Positions 35,305 to 43,700 of a DNA stretch of 64,000 nucleotides are shown here, piece by piece. Both the position numbers and the translations under genes were made by a program. Every line of letters starts with the position of its first letter. The stretch's first letter is position 1. The DNA comes from Luteolibacter rhizosphaerae (lineage in GTDB: Bacteria > Verrucomicrobiota > Verrucomicrobiia > Verrucomicrobiales > Akkermansiaceae), in the NCBI RefSeq assembly GCF_025950095.1, contig NZ_JAPDDR010000001.1, positions 496,001-560,000 on the forward strand, written 5' to 3'. The notes under the pieces are model-generated. The model was not told where the DNA came from, ran no database searches, and saw only the letters and a program-made list of their open reading frames with translations.

Positions 35305-35327
35305 GAGAGCGGACCCTGCCTTGACTG
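35305..35327. repeat. Truncated REP sequence, copy 4
   Basis: Only one side of the unit is present (from GAGAGCGG onward, with one change). It begins 10 bases after copy 3. It looks like a degraded or partial copy. Confidence 0.6.
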
Positions 35328-35356
35328 GGCTCCCTGCGCTCGGTTCAGTCTCCGCC

Positions 35357-35797
35357 GTGTCCCGGCTTTCGATTCCTGAATATGCGATGGCGCTGGCGCA
35401 TGTCGCGAGCATGCGCTCCGAGGATCCTTACCGGAAGGTGGGGGCTGCGGCGCTGGATGCGGACAACCGCGTGATCGGCACGGCCTACAATGGCCTGGCC
35501 CCGGGCTTCAATGCGCCGCCGGGATTCTGGGACGACCGGGAGGCGCGGCAGAAGTTCATGCTGCATGCGGAGGTGAACCTGTGCAGCCTGTTCCGCCGCG
35601 GGGAGGCGAAGCTGGTGGCGACGACCACGATGCCCTGCACGGCCTGCATGCAGACGCTGTGCGCGAACGGCGTGCGCGAGATCTATTATCGCGAGGTCTA
35701 CCATAGCTCCGATGCGCCGGAAATCGCGCGGCTCTACGGGGTGAAGCTCGAGCAGGTGGACTTCAGCCCTTTCGAGACCGGAGTCGTGAATCCCTAG
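35357..35797 (+). CDS. Deoxycytidylate-type (CMP/dCMP) deaminase
   Basis: A zinc-dependent nucleotide deaminase of 146 residues. The zinc motifs are HAEVN (about residue 69) and PCTACMQTLC (about 88-98). It has the general layout of bacterial dCMP deaminases, which make dUMP for dTTP synthesis. The frame is open from a TTG at 35321, but the GTG at 35357 gives the natural start. The start lies in a REP-rich region with no clear ribosome binding site. It is convergent with the XylR-type regulator gene, only two bases apart. Confidence 0.82.
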   Translation: MSRLSIPEYAMALAHVASMRSEDPYRKVGAAALDADNRVIGTAYNGLAPGFNAPPGFWDDREARQKFMLHAEVNLCSLFRRGEAKLVATTTMPCTACMQTLCANGVREIYYREVYHSSDAPEIARLYGVKLEQVDFSPFETGVVNP

Positions 35798-35799
35798 CC

Positions 35800-36945
35800 T
35801 TAGCGACGGTTCGCGACGCGGAACTCCTTCGGCGTGACGCCAAGACGTTGGCGGAAGAGATTCACCAACGCGCTGGCGGTGCGGAAGCCGGATCGCTCCG
35901 CCACTTCCTGAAGCGAGAGGTCGGAGGAAGAGAGCAGGCGCATGGCGAGATCGAAGTGCGCGCGCCAGATCTCCTCATGCAGCGTGCGGCCGATCAGGGA
36001 ATTGAAGCGGCCCTCAAGCGAGCGCCGCGAGATGGTGGTGGAGGCGACCACGTCCCGCACCTTGATCGTGCTGTCCGAGTGCTCGCGGATGAAGCGCAGC
36101 GCGGCGACCACATCGGAATCGTCGAAGGCGAAGACGTCTGTGGAGCGACGCTCGACGACATGGGCCGGGGGGATGCGAACGGGCTCCTTCGGGCGCTTCT
36201 CTCCTTCCAAAATGCGGTCGAGCAAGGCAGCGGCTTCGTAGCCGCGGCGCTCCATATCCACCTCCACGCTGGAGAGGGTGGGGGAGCAGAGCTCGCAGAG
36301 TTGCTGGTGATTGCCCGCGCCAACGATCGCAATTTCCTCCGGCACCTTGAAGTCGGCCTTCCAGCAAGCTTCGAGCACCATCGCGGCAATGCGGTCGAGG
36401 GCGGTGAAGATTGCCAGGGGGCGTGGCAAGGTTTCGAGCTTCGAGATGAGTTCCTCGTCGGAGTGATTCGCGGAGAGGCTGATGGTGGTGACCTTGAAGC
36501 CGGCCTCCTCCACCCGGGCCTGGTAGCCGGCACCGCGATCGGTCGAGTAACGGGTGCCATCGCGGCGGCGGACGAAAGCGAAGTTCGTGAAGCCGCGATC
36601 GAGGAGGTGCTCCGCGGCCATCTTGCCAATCGCGCGGTCATCGCTGAGCACGCTGGTGACCTCGGCTTCATCCAGCAGGCCGGCGACATTGATCACAGGG
36701 ATCTTCCGACCGGCGGCGGCGTCATGAAAGCGCTGGTCCACCACGGTGCAAATGATGGCATCACCCTGCCATGTCTCGACGAGATCGGCGAGTTCGCGGC
36801 GCTCACGGTCGAAAAAGGCCATCCGCCAATTTGGCTTCCGCTGCACATAGCGGCTGATTCCATCAAGAATCTTGCTGCCATAGCCGCTCAAAGGATCCAG
36901 CATGAGGCCGATGTGGCGGAAGGAGGACTTCACGGCGCGGAGCAT
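35800..36945 (-). CDS. XylR-type transcriptional regulator (LacI-like sensor + AraC DNA-binding domain)
   Basis: The 381-residue protein joins a periplasmic-binding-protein-like sugar-sensing domain (about 10-270, beginning HIGLMLDPLSGYGSKILDGI) to a C-terminal AraC helix-turn-helix pair (about 285-381, with VAERSGFRTASALVNLFRQRLGVTPKEFR). This is the architecture of E. coli XylR, which activates sugar genes when its sugar is bound. It is divergent from the GH9-like gene, with a 128-base AT-rich intergenic region that holds candidate operator sites. The ligand is unknown. Confidence 0.9.
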   Translation of the reverse strand: MLRAVKSSFRHIGLMLDPLSGYGSKILDGISRYVQRKPNWRMAFFDRERRELADLVETWQGDAIICTVVDQRFHDAAAGRKIPVINVAGLLDEAEVTSVLSDDRAIGKMAAEHLLDRGFTNFAFVRRRDGTRYSTDRGAGYQARVEEAGFKVTTISLSANHSDEELISKLETLPRPLAIFTALDRIAAMVLEACWKADFKVPEEIAIVGAGNHQQLCELCSPTLSSVEVDMERRGYEAAALLDRILEGEKRPKEPVRIPPAHVVERRSTDVFAFDDSDVVAALRFIREHSDSTIKVRDVVASTTISRRSLEGRFNSLIGRTLHEEIWRAHFDLAMRLLSSSDLSLQEVAERSGFRTASALVNLFRQRLGVTPKEFRVANRR

Positions 36946-36968
36946 TGCGGGAACTTACCTATTGTAAA

Positions 36969-36995
36969 TGCGTAATGATGAAATCGTCTGCGTAA
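36969..36995. promoter_or_regulatory. Candidate operator: two TGCGTAA direct repeats
   Basis: TGCGTAA occurs at 36969-36975 and again at 36989-36995, exactly 20 bases apart (two helical turns). A reverse-complement copy lies at 37053-37058 (TACGCA). Direct half-sites at this spacing upstream of a promoter are what an AraC/XylR-type activator needs. The link to the adjacent regulator is inference. Confidence 0.4.
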
Positions 36996-37006
36996 CGGTT
37001 AAATGT

Positions 37007-37036
37007 ATGACAGATGGTGAATATGCTTATTTATAA
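37007..37036 (+). promoter_or_regulatory. Candidate promoter of the GH9-like gene
   Basis: ATGACA (37007-37012) and TTATAA (37031-37036) are separated by 18 bases in an AT-rich stretch. The -35 is 11 bases downstream of a TGCGTAA site. Suitable for sigma-70 promoters but weak evidence alone. Confidence 0.3.
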
Positions 37037-37073
37037 AAGGTATTTATCTTAATACGCAGAATTGGGATTTGAA

Positions 37074-39290
37074 ATGAGGTTCTTTGGTGACATGGCGACG
37101 GATGAGGGCGGCAAGAGACGAGCTGCGAATGTTTCTCGATTCTTGTCATGCCTGGCCTTGTTGCTGGGGAGCGCAGTGTCCCATGCCGAAGTCATCAATG
37201 CCGCGGGTGGTGCAAGGGCCACCGCGAGCAGCTACCGTGAGGGCCGGGGTGCGGGAAAAGTCGTGGACGGAGTGGTGGATGACACCTCGCGCTGGCTCGC
37301 CGCGGAGTCCGATCCGGCACCGTGGCTTGAGATCGAGTTGCCGCAGGCGACCGATATCGTGGCGGTGGATCTCTTCTCCGGCTGGGAGGGCGGTGATGCC
37401 TTGGCGGATTTCGATCTCGCGCTGGAGAGTGGCGGCCGTTGGATCGCTCCACCGGAGGGCAAGGTGAGGGGAAACCAAGATCCAGCCCTGCGCATTTCCA
37501 TCAAGCTGCCTGGGGTGACCCGGCTGAAGGTAAGCCTGATCCATGCGGGTGCCGCCCGTATCCGTGAGATCGCCCTTCCGCGGGAGCTTCTGGCTCCCCC
37601 GGGGGCCGGGCTGAGCGGCGAGATGCTCGGCCTGCGGGGAATTGCCCTCGACACCCATCAGGTGGCGCTGAACCAGGTGGGATTCGAGGGCGGCAGGCCG
37701 AAGCGCTTCACCGCGCCACTGTCCGCAGACGGCACGGCCTTCGTGATGCGGCGGCATGGTGGCGACGCGGCGGTGGTCCACGAAGGTAAGGTCCATGGGG
37801 GCATTGGTGACTTCTCAGAATACCGTGAAGCAGGGGAATACGTGATCGAGCTGAGCGGCGGGAGTTTGAAGTCGGGGTTTAGCGATCCCTTCCTGATCGG
37901 TCCGGACCTGATGCAGGATCTCTTCTGGCAGCCCGCGGTGGATTTCCTGATCGATTCGCGGAGCGTGGCGGGCACTCACCCGAGCGCCTATGGTGGCTGC
38001 CCGTGGCGGGACGGTACCTACTACGATGCGATCCTGCCCGCGCTGGTGATGCTTTATCGCGCCGATGCGAAGCGGGTGGAAGGCATGCCGCGGCAGATCG
38101 ATTGGGCGGCGGACAAGAAGCGGATCCTCGACCCGGCCTTCAAGTTCGATGCCAAGAACCCGTGCAGCGAAGGGGTGATGGAAGCGGTGCGGAAATACTA
38201 CACCGAGCTGGAGCCGCCCGCGGCTGATGCGCCGGACGTGGTGAAGCTGATCCACTGGGGCGCAGGCTACTACCTCTGCAATCCGGCCACGAAAGACCCG
38301 AGCGACGATCCCGATCCGAGGCAGATCCACAGCCAGACAGTCGAGCAGGTGTCGTATGTGGTCTGGGCTTGGCCGGAGTTGAAGCGCTGGCTGCCGGAGT
38401 CATTCTACGAGAAGTGCCGTAGCTTCTGCGAAGAGAACTGGAGCAAGTCGCTGGAGATCGACAAATGGTGGGATCCTGCGACCTATCTGACGGAGGCGCA
38501 GATCCACGGGAAGAATCCCTTCGGAGGGCTGTTGCATCCTTACAAGGGGCGGCATGCGCCGGGGCACTCGATCGTGCCGAACCTGCTGATGCATGAGATC
38601 GCCAAGCGCGACGGGCGGCCTGATCCGGACCGCTATCTGAAGGTTGCGGTGGCGCAGACCGCTTGGATCGTGGAGAAGATCGATTGGAACGATCCCCGAA
38701 CTACCAAGGGCCAGCGGATGAGCGAGCATCGCACGATTCCGAATCTGGTGTGGCTGCTGCAGAAGTATCCGGAGCAGTCCCCGCCGGGATTGAAGGAGAA
38801 GATTGCAGAGTGGGCCCGGGTGGCAGCAAAGCGCTCGGAGAATCTCTGGGACTTCCGCCGCTACGACGAGGAGAGGAACTGGACGATCCCGAAGCTGAAC
38901 GATGTGGGTAACTGGGCAAGCGCACCGGCGGTCTTCCTCGCCGCATCGTGGGCGCTGGATGATCCGGTGCTGAAGCGGCGGATGCAGGAGCTGGCGAGCT
39001 CGCATGCGGATGCTGTCTTCGGGCGCAATCCCCGGCTGGCGGCGACGACTGCGAAGCAGGACGGTTTCACGGGGATCGAGCGGACCTGGCCGAATGTGTT
39101 TCAGAATGACACTTGCGCCCGTCTGGAACTCTGCCGTGGTTCGATCGACTCCGGCCCGGGCACGGAGATGTTTCCCTTCAATCCGCAGGGCGGCTACCGG
39201 CATGCGGAGGGCTGGGTGAACTACGGTGCGGCTTGGTGCATGAGTCTCGCTTATCTTGAGTTCGACGCGAGAAGAGCGGAGTCTCCCTGA
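37074..39290 (+). CDS. Secreted glycosidase-like protein (F5/8C + GH9-like)
   Basis: A 738-residue exported protein. The ATG at 37074 precedes a signal peptide that ends near residue 38. Domains: an F5/8 type C-like carbohydrate-binding domain (about 40-165, ATASSYREGRGAGKVVDG), a CelD_N-like immunoglobulin domain (about 195-285, VALNQVGFEGGRPKRFTA), then a large (alpha/alpha)6-type catalytic region (about 290-738, ending FGRNPRLAA and HAEGWVNYGAAWCMSL). This fits GH9-like enzymes, but the usual GH9 catalytic signature is not intact, so substrate and activity are unclear. It is divergent from the regulator and followed two bases later by an MFS gene. Confidence 0.72.
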   Translation: MRFFGDMATDEGGKRRAANVSRFLSCLALLLGSAVSHAEVINAAGGARATASSYREGRGAGKVVDGVVDDTSRWLAAESDPAPWLEIELPQATDIVAVDLFSGWEGGDALADFDLALESGGRWIAPPEGKVRGNQDPALRISIKLPGVTRLKVSLIHAGAARIREIALPRELLAPPGAGLSGEMLGLRGIALDTHQVALNQVGFEGGRPKRFTAPLSADGTAFVMRRHGGDAAVVHEGKVHGGIGDFSEYREAGEYVIELSGGSLKSGFSDPFLIGPDLMQDLFWQPAVDFLIDSRSVAGTHPSAYGGCPWRDGTYYDAILPALVMLYRADAKRVEGMPRQIDWAADKKRILDPAFKFDAKNPCSEGVMEAVRKYYTELEPPAADAPDVVKLIHWGAGYYLCNPATKDPSDDPDPRQIHSQTVEQVSYVVWAWPELKRWLPESFYEKCRSFCEENWSKSLEIDKWWDPATYLTEAQIHGKNPFGGLLHPYKGRHAPGHSIVPNLLMHEIAKRDGRPDPDRYLKVAVAQTAWIVEKIDWNDPRTTKGQRMSEHRTIPNLVWLLQKYPEQSPPGLKEKIAEWARVAAKRSENLWDFRRYDEERNWTIPKLNDVGNWASAPAVFLAASWALDDPVLKRRMQELASSHADAVFGRNPRLAATTAKQDGFTGIERTWPNVFQNDTCARLELCRGSIDSGPGTEMFPFNPQGGYRHAEGWVNYGAAWCMSLAYLEFDARRAESP

Positions 39291-39292
39291 AG

Positions 39293-40666
39293 ATGAAGAT
39301 ACGGGGGCTGCGCTGGTGGATCATCGTCCTGGTTTTCCTGGCCGCGGTATTGAACTACCTCGACCGACAGACGCTGTCCGCGCTGGCACCCACCATCCAG
39401 GCAGACCTGGAGATGGACGACCGCGAGTACGCGGACGTGGTGAATCTCTTCCTGCTGGCCTACACCATCGCCTACCTTGTGTCCGGCAAGCTGGTGGACA
39501 AGCTGGGGACGCGGGTAGGGATGGGCTTTTTCGTGGTGTGGTGGTCGCTCGCGAACACGGCTACGGGTTGGGTGCAGGGAGCTCGGTCGCTCGGTGCGTG
39601 CCGCTTCCTGTTAGGCTTGGGGGAGGCCGGGGTTTGGCCGGCGGCGTCGAAGGCGGTATCGGAATGGTTTCCCGCGCGGCAGAGGGCGCTTGCGATCGGC
39701 TTCTACACGATGGGCGCGACGATGGGGGCCACGGTGGCACCCTATCTGGTGATTCCGCTGGCGAAGTTCGACTACGCGGCGAGCCTGCCATGGCTGCAGG
39801 AGTGGCTGGGGAACGGCGCGGGCTGGCGAGTGGCTTTTCTGGTCACGGGATTCGCGGGACTGGTGTGGTTGCTGCCCTGGCTATTGCTCTACCGGAAGCC
39901 GCGGGAGAGCGCTCATGTCACCGCGGAGGAACTGGCACTGATCGAGGAGGGTGGAACGGCGCGGGAGGGTGACGATAAGGCTTGGGGCTGGGGAAGGATC
40001 TTGTCCTTCCGGCCGGTCTGGTTGCTGCTGTTAGGCCGGCTGCTGACCGACCCGGTGTGGTATTTCTACCAGTTCTGGTTCGCGAAATACCTCAGCAGCG
40101 AGCGCGGGCTGGACCAGGGTTCGCTGACGATCACTTGGATCGTGTATGCCGCGGCGGGGGTCGGCTCGCTGGCGGGTGGGTGGTGCTCGGGCTTGCTGGT
40201 GAAGAAGGGTCGCAGCGCCGCGAGTTCGCGGCTATGGGTGATGCTCGGCTGTGCTTGCATGATGCCGCTCTCGCCCTTCATCGCGCAGGTGTCCGGCTTG
40301 GACGCGAGCATGGTGCTGGCCGTGTGCGTGGTCTTCGCCGCGCTGGCGTGGATCATCAACATCAGTGCGCTGGTGGTGGATGTGGTGCCGAGGCATTCGC
40401 TGGGCACGGCCTTCGGCGTTATCGCGGCGGGGAGCACCTTGGGTGGGATCCTGATGAACATGATCGTGGCAGCGATGGTGTCCGGTCCCGCCGTGAAGCC
40501 AGCAGGTTTTCTCGATCAGGCGTTCAAGTCGGTCTTCGGTCCGCTGGTTGGCGCGCTGGAGGGGCGGGGCTACGAGCCTTGGTTTCTGGCGATGGCGTTC
40601 CTTCACCCGCTCGCGTTGCTGCTGCTGTGGGCGGGCGGGATCCAAGGGAAGCCCGCGACGGCGTGA
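39293..40666 (+). CDS. MFS transporter of the ACS (hexuronate/anion) type
   Basis: A 457-residue integral membrane protein with twelve predicted segments. The first loop contains NYLDRQTLSALAPTIQ, a hallmark of the anion:cation symporter family, which includes ExuT-type hexuronate carriers. The second motif SGKLVDKLGTRVGM is the MFS loop 2-3 signature. The gene starts two bases after the GH9-like gene, so it probably imports the product released by that enzyme. The substrate is not shown by sequence. Confidence 0.88.
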   Translation: MKIRGLRWWIIVLVFLAAVLNYLDRQTLSALAPTIQADLEMDDREYADVVNLFLLAYTIAYLVSGKLVDKLGTRVGMGFFVVWWSLANTATGWVQGARSLGACRFLLGLGEAGVWPAASKAVSEWFPARQRALAIGFYTMGATMGATVAPYLVIPLAKFDYAASLPWLQEWLGNGAGWRVAFLVTGFAGLVWLLPWLLLYRKPRESAHVTAEELALIEEGGTAREGDDKAWGWGRILSFRPVWLLLLGRLLTDPVWYFYQFWFAKYLSSERGLDQGSLTITWIVYAAAGVGSLAGGWCSGLLVKKGRSAASSRLWVMLGCACMMPLSPFIAQVSGLDASMVLAVCVVFAALAWIINISALVVDVVPRHSLGTAFGVIAAGSTLGGILMNMIVAAMVSGPAVKPAGFLDQAFKSVFGPLVGALEGRGYEPWFLAMAFLHPLALLLLWAGGIQGKPATA

Positions 40667-40768
40667 ATGCGGCGGAACCGTCACCCGGACTCCCAAGGCC
40701 GGGTGCGGGGACAGGGATTGCATTGCCGGAGATTCCGGCGAGCATGGCGCGGCCGCTCAGGCGCTTGC

Positions 40769-42091
40769 ATGAATTCCAAGTTCTATCCGCTCAAGGGTCT
40801 GCCGCAGCAGCGGCAATTGTGGAGTTGGATCTCCTACGACGTGGCGAATCAGTCCTTCACGCTGATCGTGAACACGCTGCTGTTCTCCGTTTTCTTCACC
40901 GAGGTGGTGGTGCAATCGAAAGGAAATGAGAATCAACTGTGGTCGATCACCTTCGGGGTCAGCATGTTGCTTGCCGCGCTGGCATCCCCAATCGCCGGTG
41001 CCGCTGCCGACGAGCGTGCATGGAAGAAGGAGGGACTGATTGTCACCGGCCTCATCTGCAGTGTTTTCACCTGCTTGCTGGCTTTCATTCAGCCGGGTCA
41101 GGTTTGGCTCGCGATGCTCCTTTATATCCCGGCGAACTTCGCGTTCTCGGTCGGCGAGAACTTCCTCGCGAGCTTCCTGCCCGGCCTGGCACGGCAGAAT
41201 GAGGTCGGCAAAGTCAGCGGGTTCTCGTGGGGCTGTGCCTACGCTGCCGCCCTGTTTCTCCTTTGTGTCACGGCCGGTTGTATCGTTGCCTTCGACCTGA
41301 AGGATCAGCCGCGGCCCTTCTTCGTATTCGCCGGTCTGTGGTTCCTCGCCTTCATGGTTCCGGTATTCCTCTGGCTCAAGGAGCCGGAGCTGGTTCGCCC
41401 GCCTCACCCGGGGCGCAACCTTCTGACCGTCGGTTTCGTCCGGCTGGGCGAGACTTTGCGGCAGTTGAAGAGCTACCGGGATCTGGCAATGCTCATGCTT
41501 GCCTCGCTCTTTTACGGGACCGGCATGAGCGTGGTGGTCTTCTTTGCCAGCACCCTCGCAAAGGAGTATGGCTTCAAGGATGTCGAGCGGGTGATCTTCC
41601 TCGCGGTAATCACCGTTTCGGGCATCATCGGCACGATCATTCCGATGCTATTCCAAGACCGGATGGGTCATCGCCGTTCGACAGTGTTCCTCCTGATCGT
41701 GTGGATACTCGCCGCTTCGGGATTCGCTTTCTATGCGTATCGTCATGAAGTCTTCGTCGCCGGTGGCGGTGATCCCGAAAAGTTCCTCAAGTGGCCCTTG
41801 TGGGTGATCGGCAATCTCCTCGGCTTCGGCCTTGGCTCTCTGGGTTCCGCCAACCGTGCGTTCGTGGGCTACTTGGCTCCGCCAGACCGATCCGCCGAAA
41901 TGTTCGGGATCTGGGGGATGATGTTCAAACTGGCGGCGATCATGACCTTTCCTTTTGCCTATGTCAGGGACAAGGCTGGTACGCCTCAGGCTCTCATTCT
42001 ACTGGCCGGATTCCTAGGAGTCGGTCTGATCCTGACGCTCCTGATTAACGAGAAGCGCGGTCACGCCGCGGCGCAGGTCGGCCCCTTGTAG
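40769..42091 (+). CDS. MFS transporter, UMF1/Atg22-like
   Basis: A 440-residue membrane protein with about twelve segments. The start SWISYDVANQSFTLIVNTLLFSVFF is characteristic of the UMF1 (Atg22-like) MFS group. The frame is open upstream to 40667, but the ATG at 40769 gives the natural N-terminus. It follows the hexuronate-type carrier by about 100 bases, suggesting one carbohydrate locus. Atg22 in yeast exports amino acids from the vacuole; the bacterial substrate is unknown. Confidence 0.85.
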   Translation: MNSKFYPLKGLPQQRQLWSWISYDVANQSFTLIVNTLLFSVFFTEVVVQSKGNENQLWSITFGVSMLLAALASPIAGAAADERAWKKEGLIVTGLICSVFTCLLAFIQPGQVWLAMLLYIPANFAFSVGENFLASFLPGLARQNEVGKVSGFSWGCAYAAALFLLCVTAGCIVAFDLKDQPRPFFVFAGLWFLAFMVPVFLWLKEPELVRPPHPGRNLLTVGFVRLGETLRQLKSYRDLAMLMLASLFYGTGMSVVVFFASTLAKEYGFKDVERVIFLAVITVSGIIGTIIPMLFQDRMGHRRSTVFLLIVWILAASGFAFYAYRHEVFVAGGGDPEKFLKWPLWVIGNLLGFGLGSLGSANRAFVGYLAPPDRSAEMFGIWGMMFKLAAIMTFPFAYVRDKAGTPQALILLAGFLGVGLILTLLINEKRGHAAAQVGPL

Positions 42092-42132
42092 TCCTTGACT
42101 CCCCGCCGGCATCGCCGACCCTCCGCCGTCCC

Positions 42133-42897
42133 ATGACGAAGTTCCGCCCCTGCATCGACCTGCACCAAGGCAAGGTGAAGCAAATCGTAGGCGGGACGCT
42201 GCGCGACGATGGTCCGGGCCCGCGCGAGAACTTCGTGGCCAGTGCCGGGGCAGGGGAGTTTGCTGCCAAGTTCCGCGCCGATGCCTTGACCGGCGGGCAC
42301 ATCATCAAGCTCGGCCCGGGGAACGATGAGGCGGCCCGCGAAGCGCTTGCCGCCTGGCCCGGTGGCATGCAGATCGGCGGCGGCATCCATGCGGACAATG
42401 CCCGCGAGTGGCTCGATGCCGGGGCCTCACATGTCATCGTGACTTCCTGGCTGTTCGAGGGGAGCAAGTTTTCCGAAGAGCGGCTGCGCCGGCTCGTGGA
42501 TACCGTGGGCGCGGAGCGTCTGGTGATCGATCTTTCCTGCCGCCGGACCGCCAGCGGCTGGACCGTGGCGATGGACCGTTGGCAGACCCTCACGGATCTG
42601 GATGTGACGCCCGAAGTGTTGTCGCGGCTGGCGCCTTTCTGCGACGAGTTCCTGATCCACGCCGCGGATGTGGAAGGCCTCTGCCGTGGCATTGATGGCG
42701 AGTTGGTGCGGATACTAGGGGATTGGGGCGGCTGCCCGATTACCTACGCCGGTGGCGCGGCGACGATGGCGGATGTGGAGCAGGTCGACACGCTTTCCGG
42801 CGGCAAGGTGGATCTCACGGTAGGCTCGGCATTGGATCTCTTCGGCGGCAGCGGAATCCGCTATGACGAGCTGGTGGACTGGAACCGCAGGGGCTAG
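42133..42897 (+). CDS. hisA: Phosphoribosylformimino-AICAR ribotide isomerase, eukaryotic-type HisA
   Basis: This enzyme performs the fourth step of histidine synthesis, an Amadori rearrangement of ProFAR to PRFAR. The 254-residue protein matches the eukaryotic HIS6-type family rather than the usual bacterial HisA: FRPCIDLHQGKVKQIVGGTL, GGHIIKLGPGNDEAA, MQIGGGIHADNA and VIVTSWLFEGSKFSEERL. The C-terminal half contains a GGA phosphate-binding loop (TYAGGAATM). No other his genes are in the window. Confidence 0.88.
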   Translation: MTKFRPCIDLHQGKVKQIVGGTLRDDGPGPRENFVASAGAGEFAAKFRADALTGGHIIKLGPGNDEAAREALAAWPGGMQIGGGIHADNAREWLDAGASHVIVTSWLFEGSKFSEERLRRLVDTVGAERLVIDLSCRRTASGWTVAMDRWQTLTDLDVTPEVLSRLAPFCDEFLIHAADVEGLCRGIDGELVRILGDWGGCPITYAGGAATMADVEQVDTLSGGKVDLTVGSALDLFGGSGIRYDELVDWNRRG

Positions 42898-42953
42898 GTC
42901 CCGCGATTTTCGGGTTTGGAATTTCGCAATCCGGGGCTCAACTCCACCACGTC

Positions 42954-43700
42954 ATGTCGAAGTGCTCCGACTTCCCCTACCTCCCGTCTCAACTCGAGCT
43001 GGAGGATGAGATCCTCGACCAACTGAGCAACCGCCCCGGCAACCAGCGCTGTGTGGTCGGGCGGGACGAGTTGCTGCTCGTGGTTCACGAGGTGCCGAAG
43101 TGTGGCTCCCCGGACCGTGAGCCGTTGATTTTCTGGCGGCGCTCCGACGGGATCTGGATCGACTACGCGGGGGGGAAGGGCCTGCGCCGCCTCGGGGAGC
43201 TGGTTGACCGCTACGTGAAGCTGATCGACGAGCAGGAGGACATCATCAACGAGGCGGATACGGCGGAGGAAGTCTTTACCCTCGCCCGGATCGCGGGACC
43301 ATTGGCGCGTTCGACCCGGAATCTCGGGATCGCGATCGACCAGACCCTCTCGCAGGACGAGGACACACGCGAACTGCGCTCCTATCGCGACCGGGTGCGG
43401 GAAGTGGAGCGGGCCGCAGAGCAGCTCAACCAGGACGCCAAGCTCACCTTGGAATACTGGAAGGCGGAGCGGAGCGAGGAACAGCAAGCGGCGGCGGACA
43501 AGCTGAACAAGATCGCCTTCCGCCTGAATCTGCTCGCCGGGTTTTTCCTGCCTCTGGTCGCCTTGGGCGGCTTGTTCGGGATGAATGTGGATCTGCCGGA
43601 CTTTGTCCAAGGGTGGTTCTGGCTGATCTTCTGCGGCGGATTGCTGACGGGCGGAACTTTGGTCTGGATCGTAAGCCGCAACACCGGGTCGAAGTCATGA
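42954..43700 (+). CDS. CorA-like magnesium transporter-type membrane protein
   Basis: A 248-residue protein with a cytoplasmic acidic/helical region and two C-terminal membrane segments (about 184-230). The ion-selectivity motif FGMNV is preserved near residue 205, immediately after the first membrane segment. This is the signature of CorA/CorA-like Mg2+ and divalent-cation channels. It is shorter than classical CorA (about 315). The stop overlaps the next start as ATGA. Transport specificity is unknown. Confidence 0.75.
   Translation: MSKCSDFPYLPSQLELEDEILDQLSNRPGNQRCVVGRDELLLVVHEVPKCGSPDREPLIFWRRSDGIWIDYAGGKGLRRLGELVDRYVKLIDEQEDIINEADTAEEVFTLARIAGPLARSTRNLGIAIDQTLSQDEDTRELRSYRDRVREVERAAEQLNQDAKLTLEYWKAERSEEQQAAADKLNKIAFRLNLLAGFFLPLVALGGLFGMNVDLPDFVQGWFWLIFCGGLLTGGTLVWIVSRNTGSKS

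Noticed and set aside
34526-35327. A complete IS200/IS605 insertion sequence
   Set aside because: The transposase is the RAYT type and is flanked by REP palindromes, not by IS left/right ends or TnpB; no element boundaries were found.
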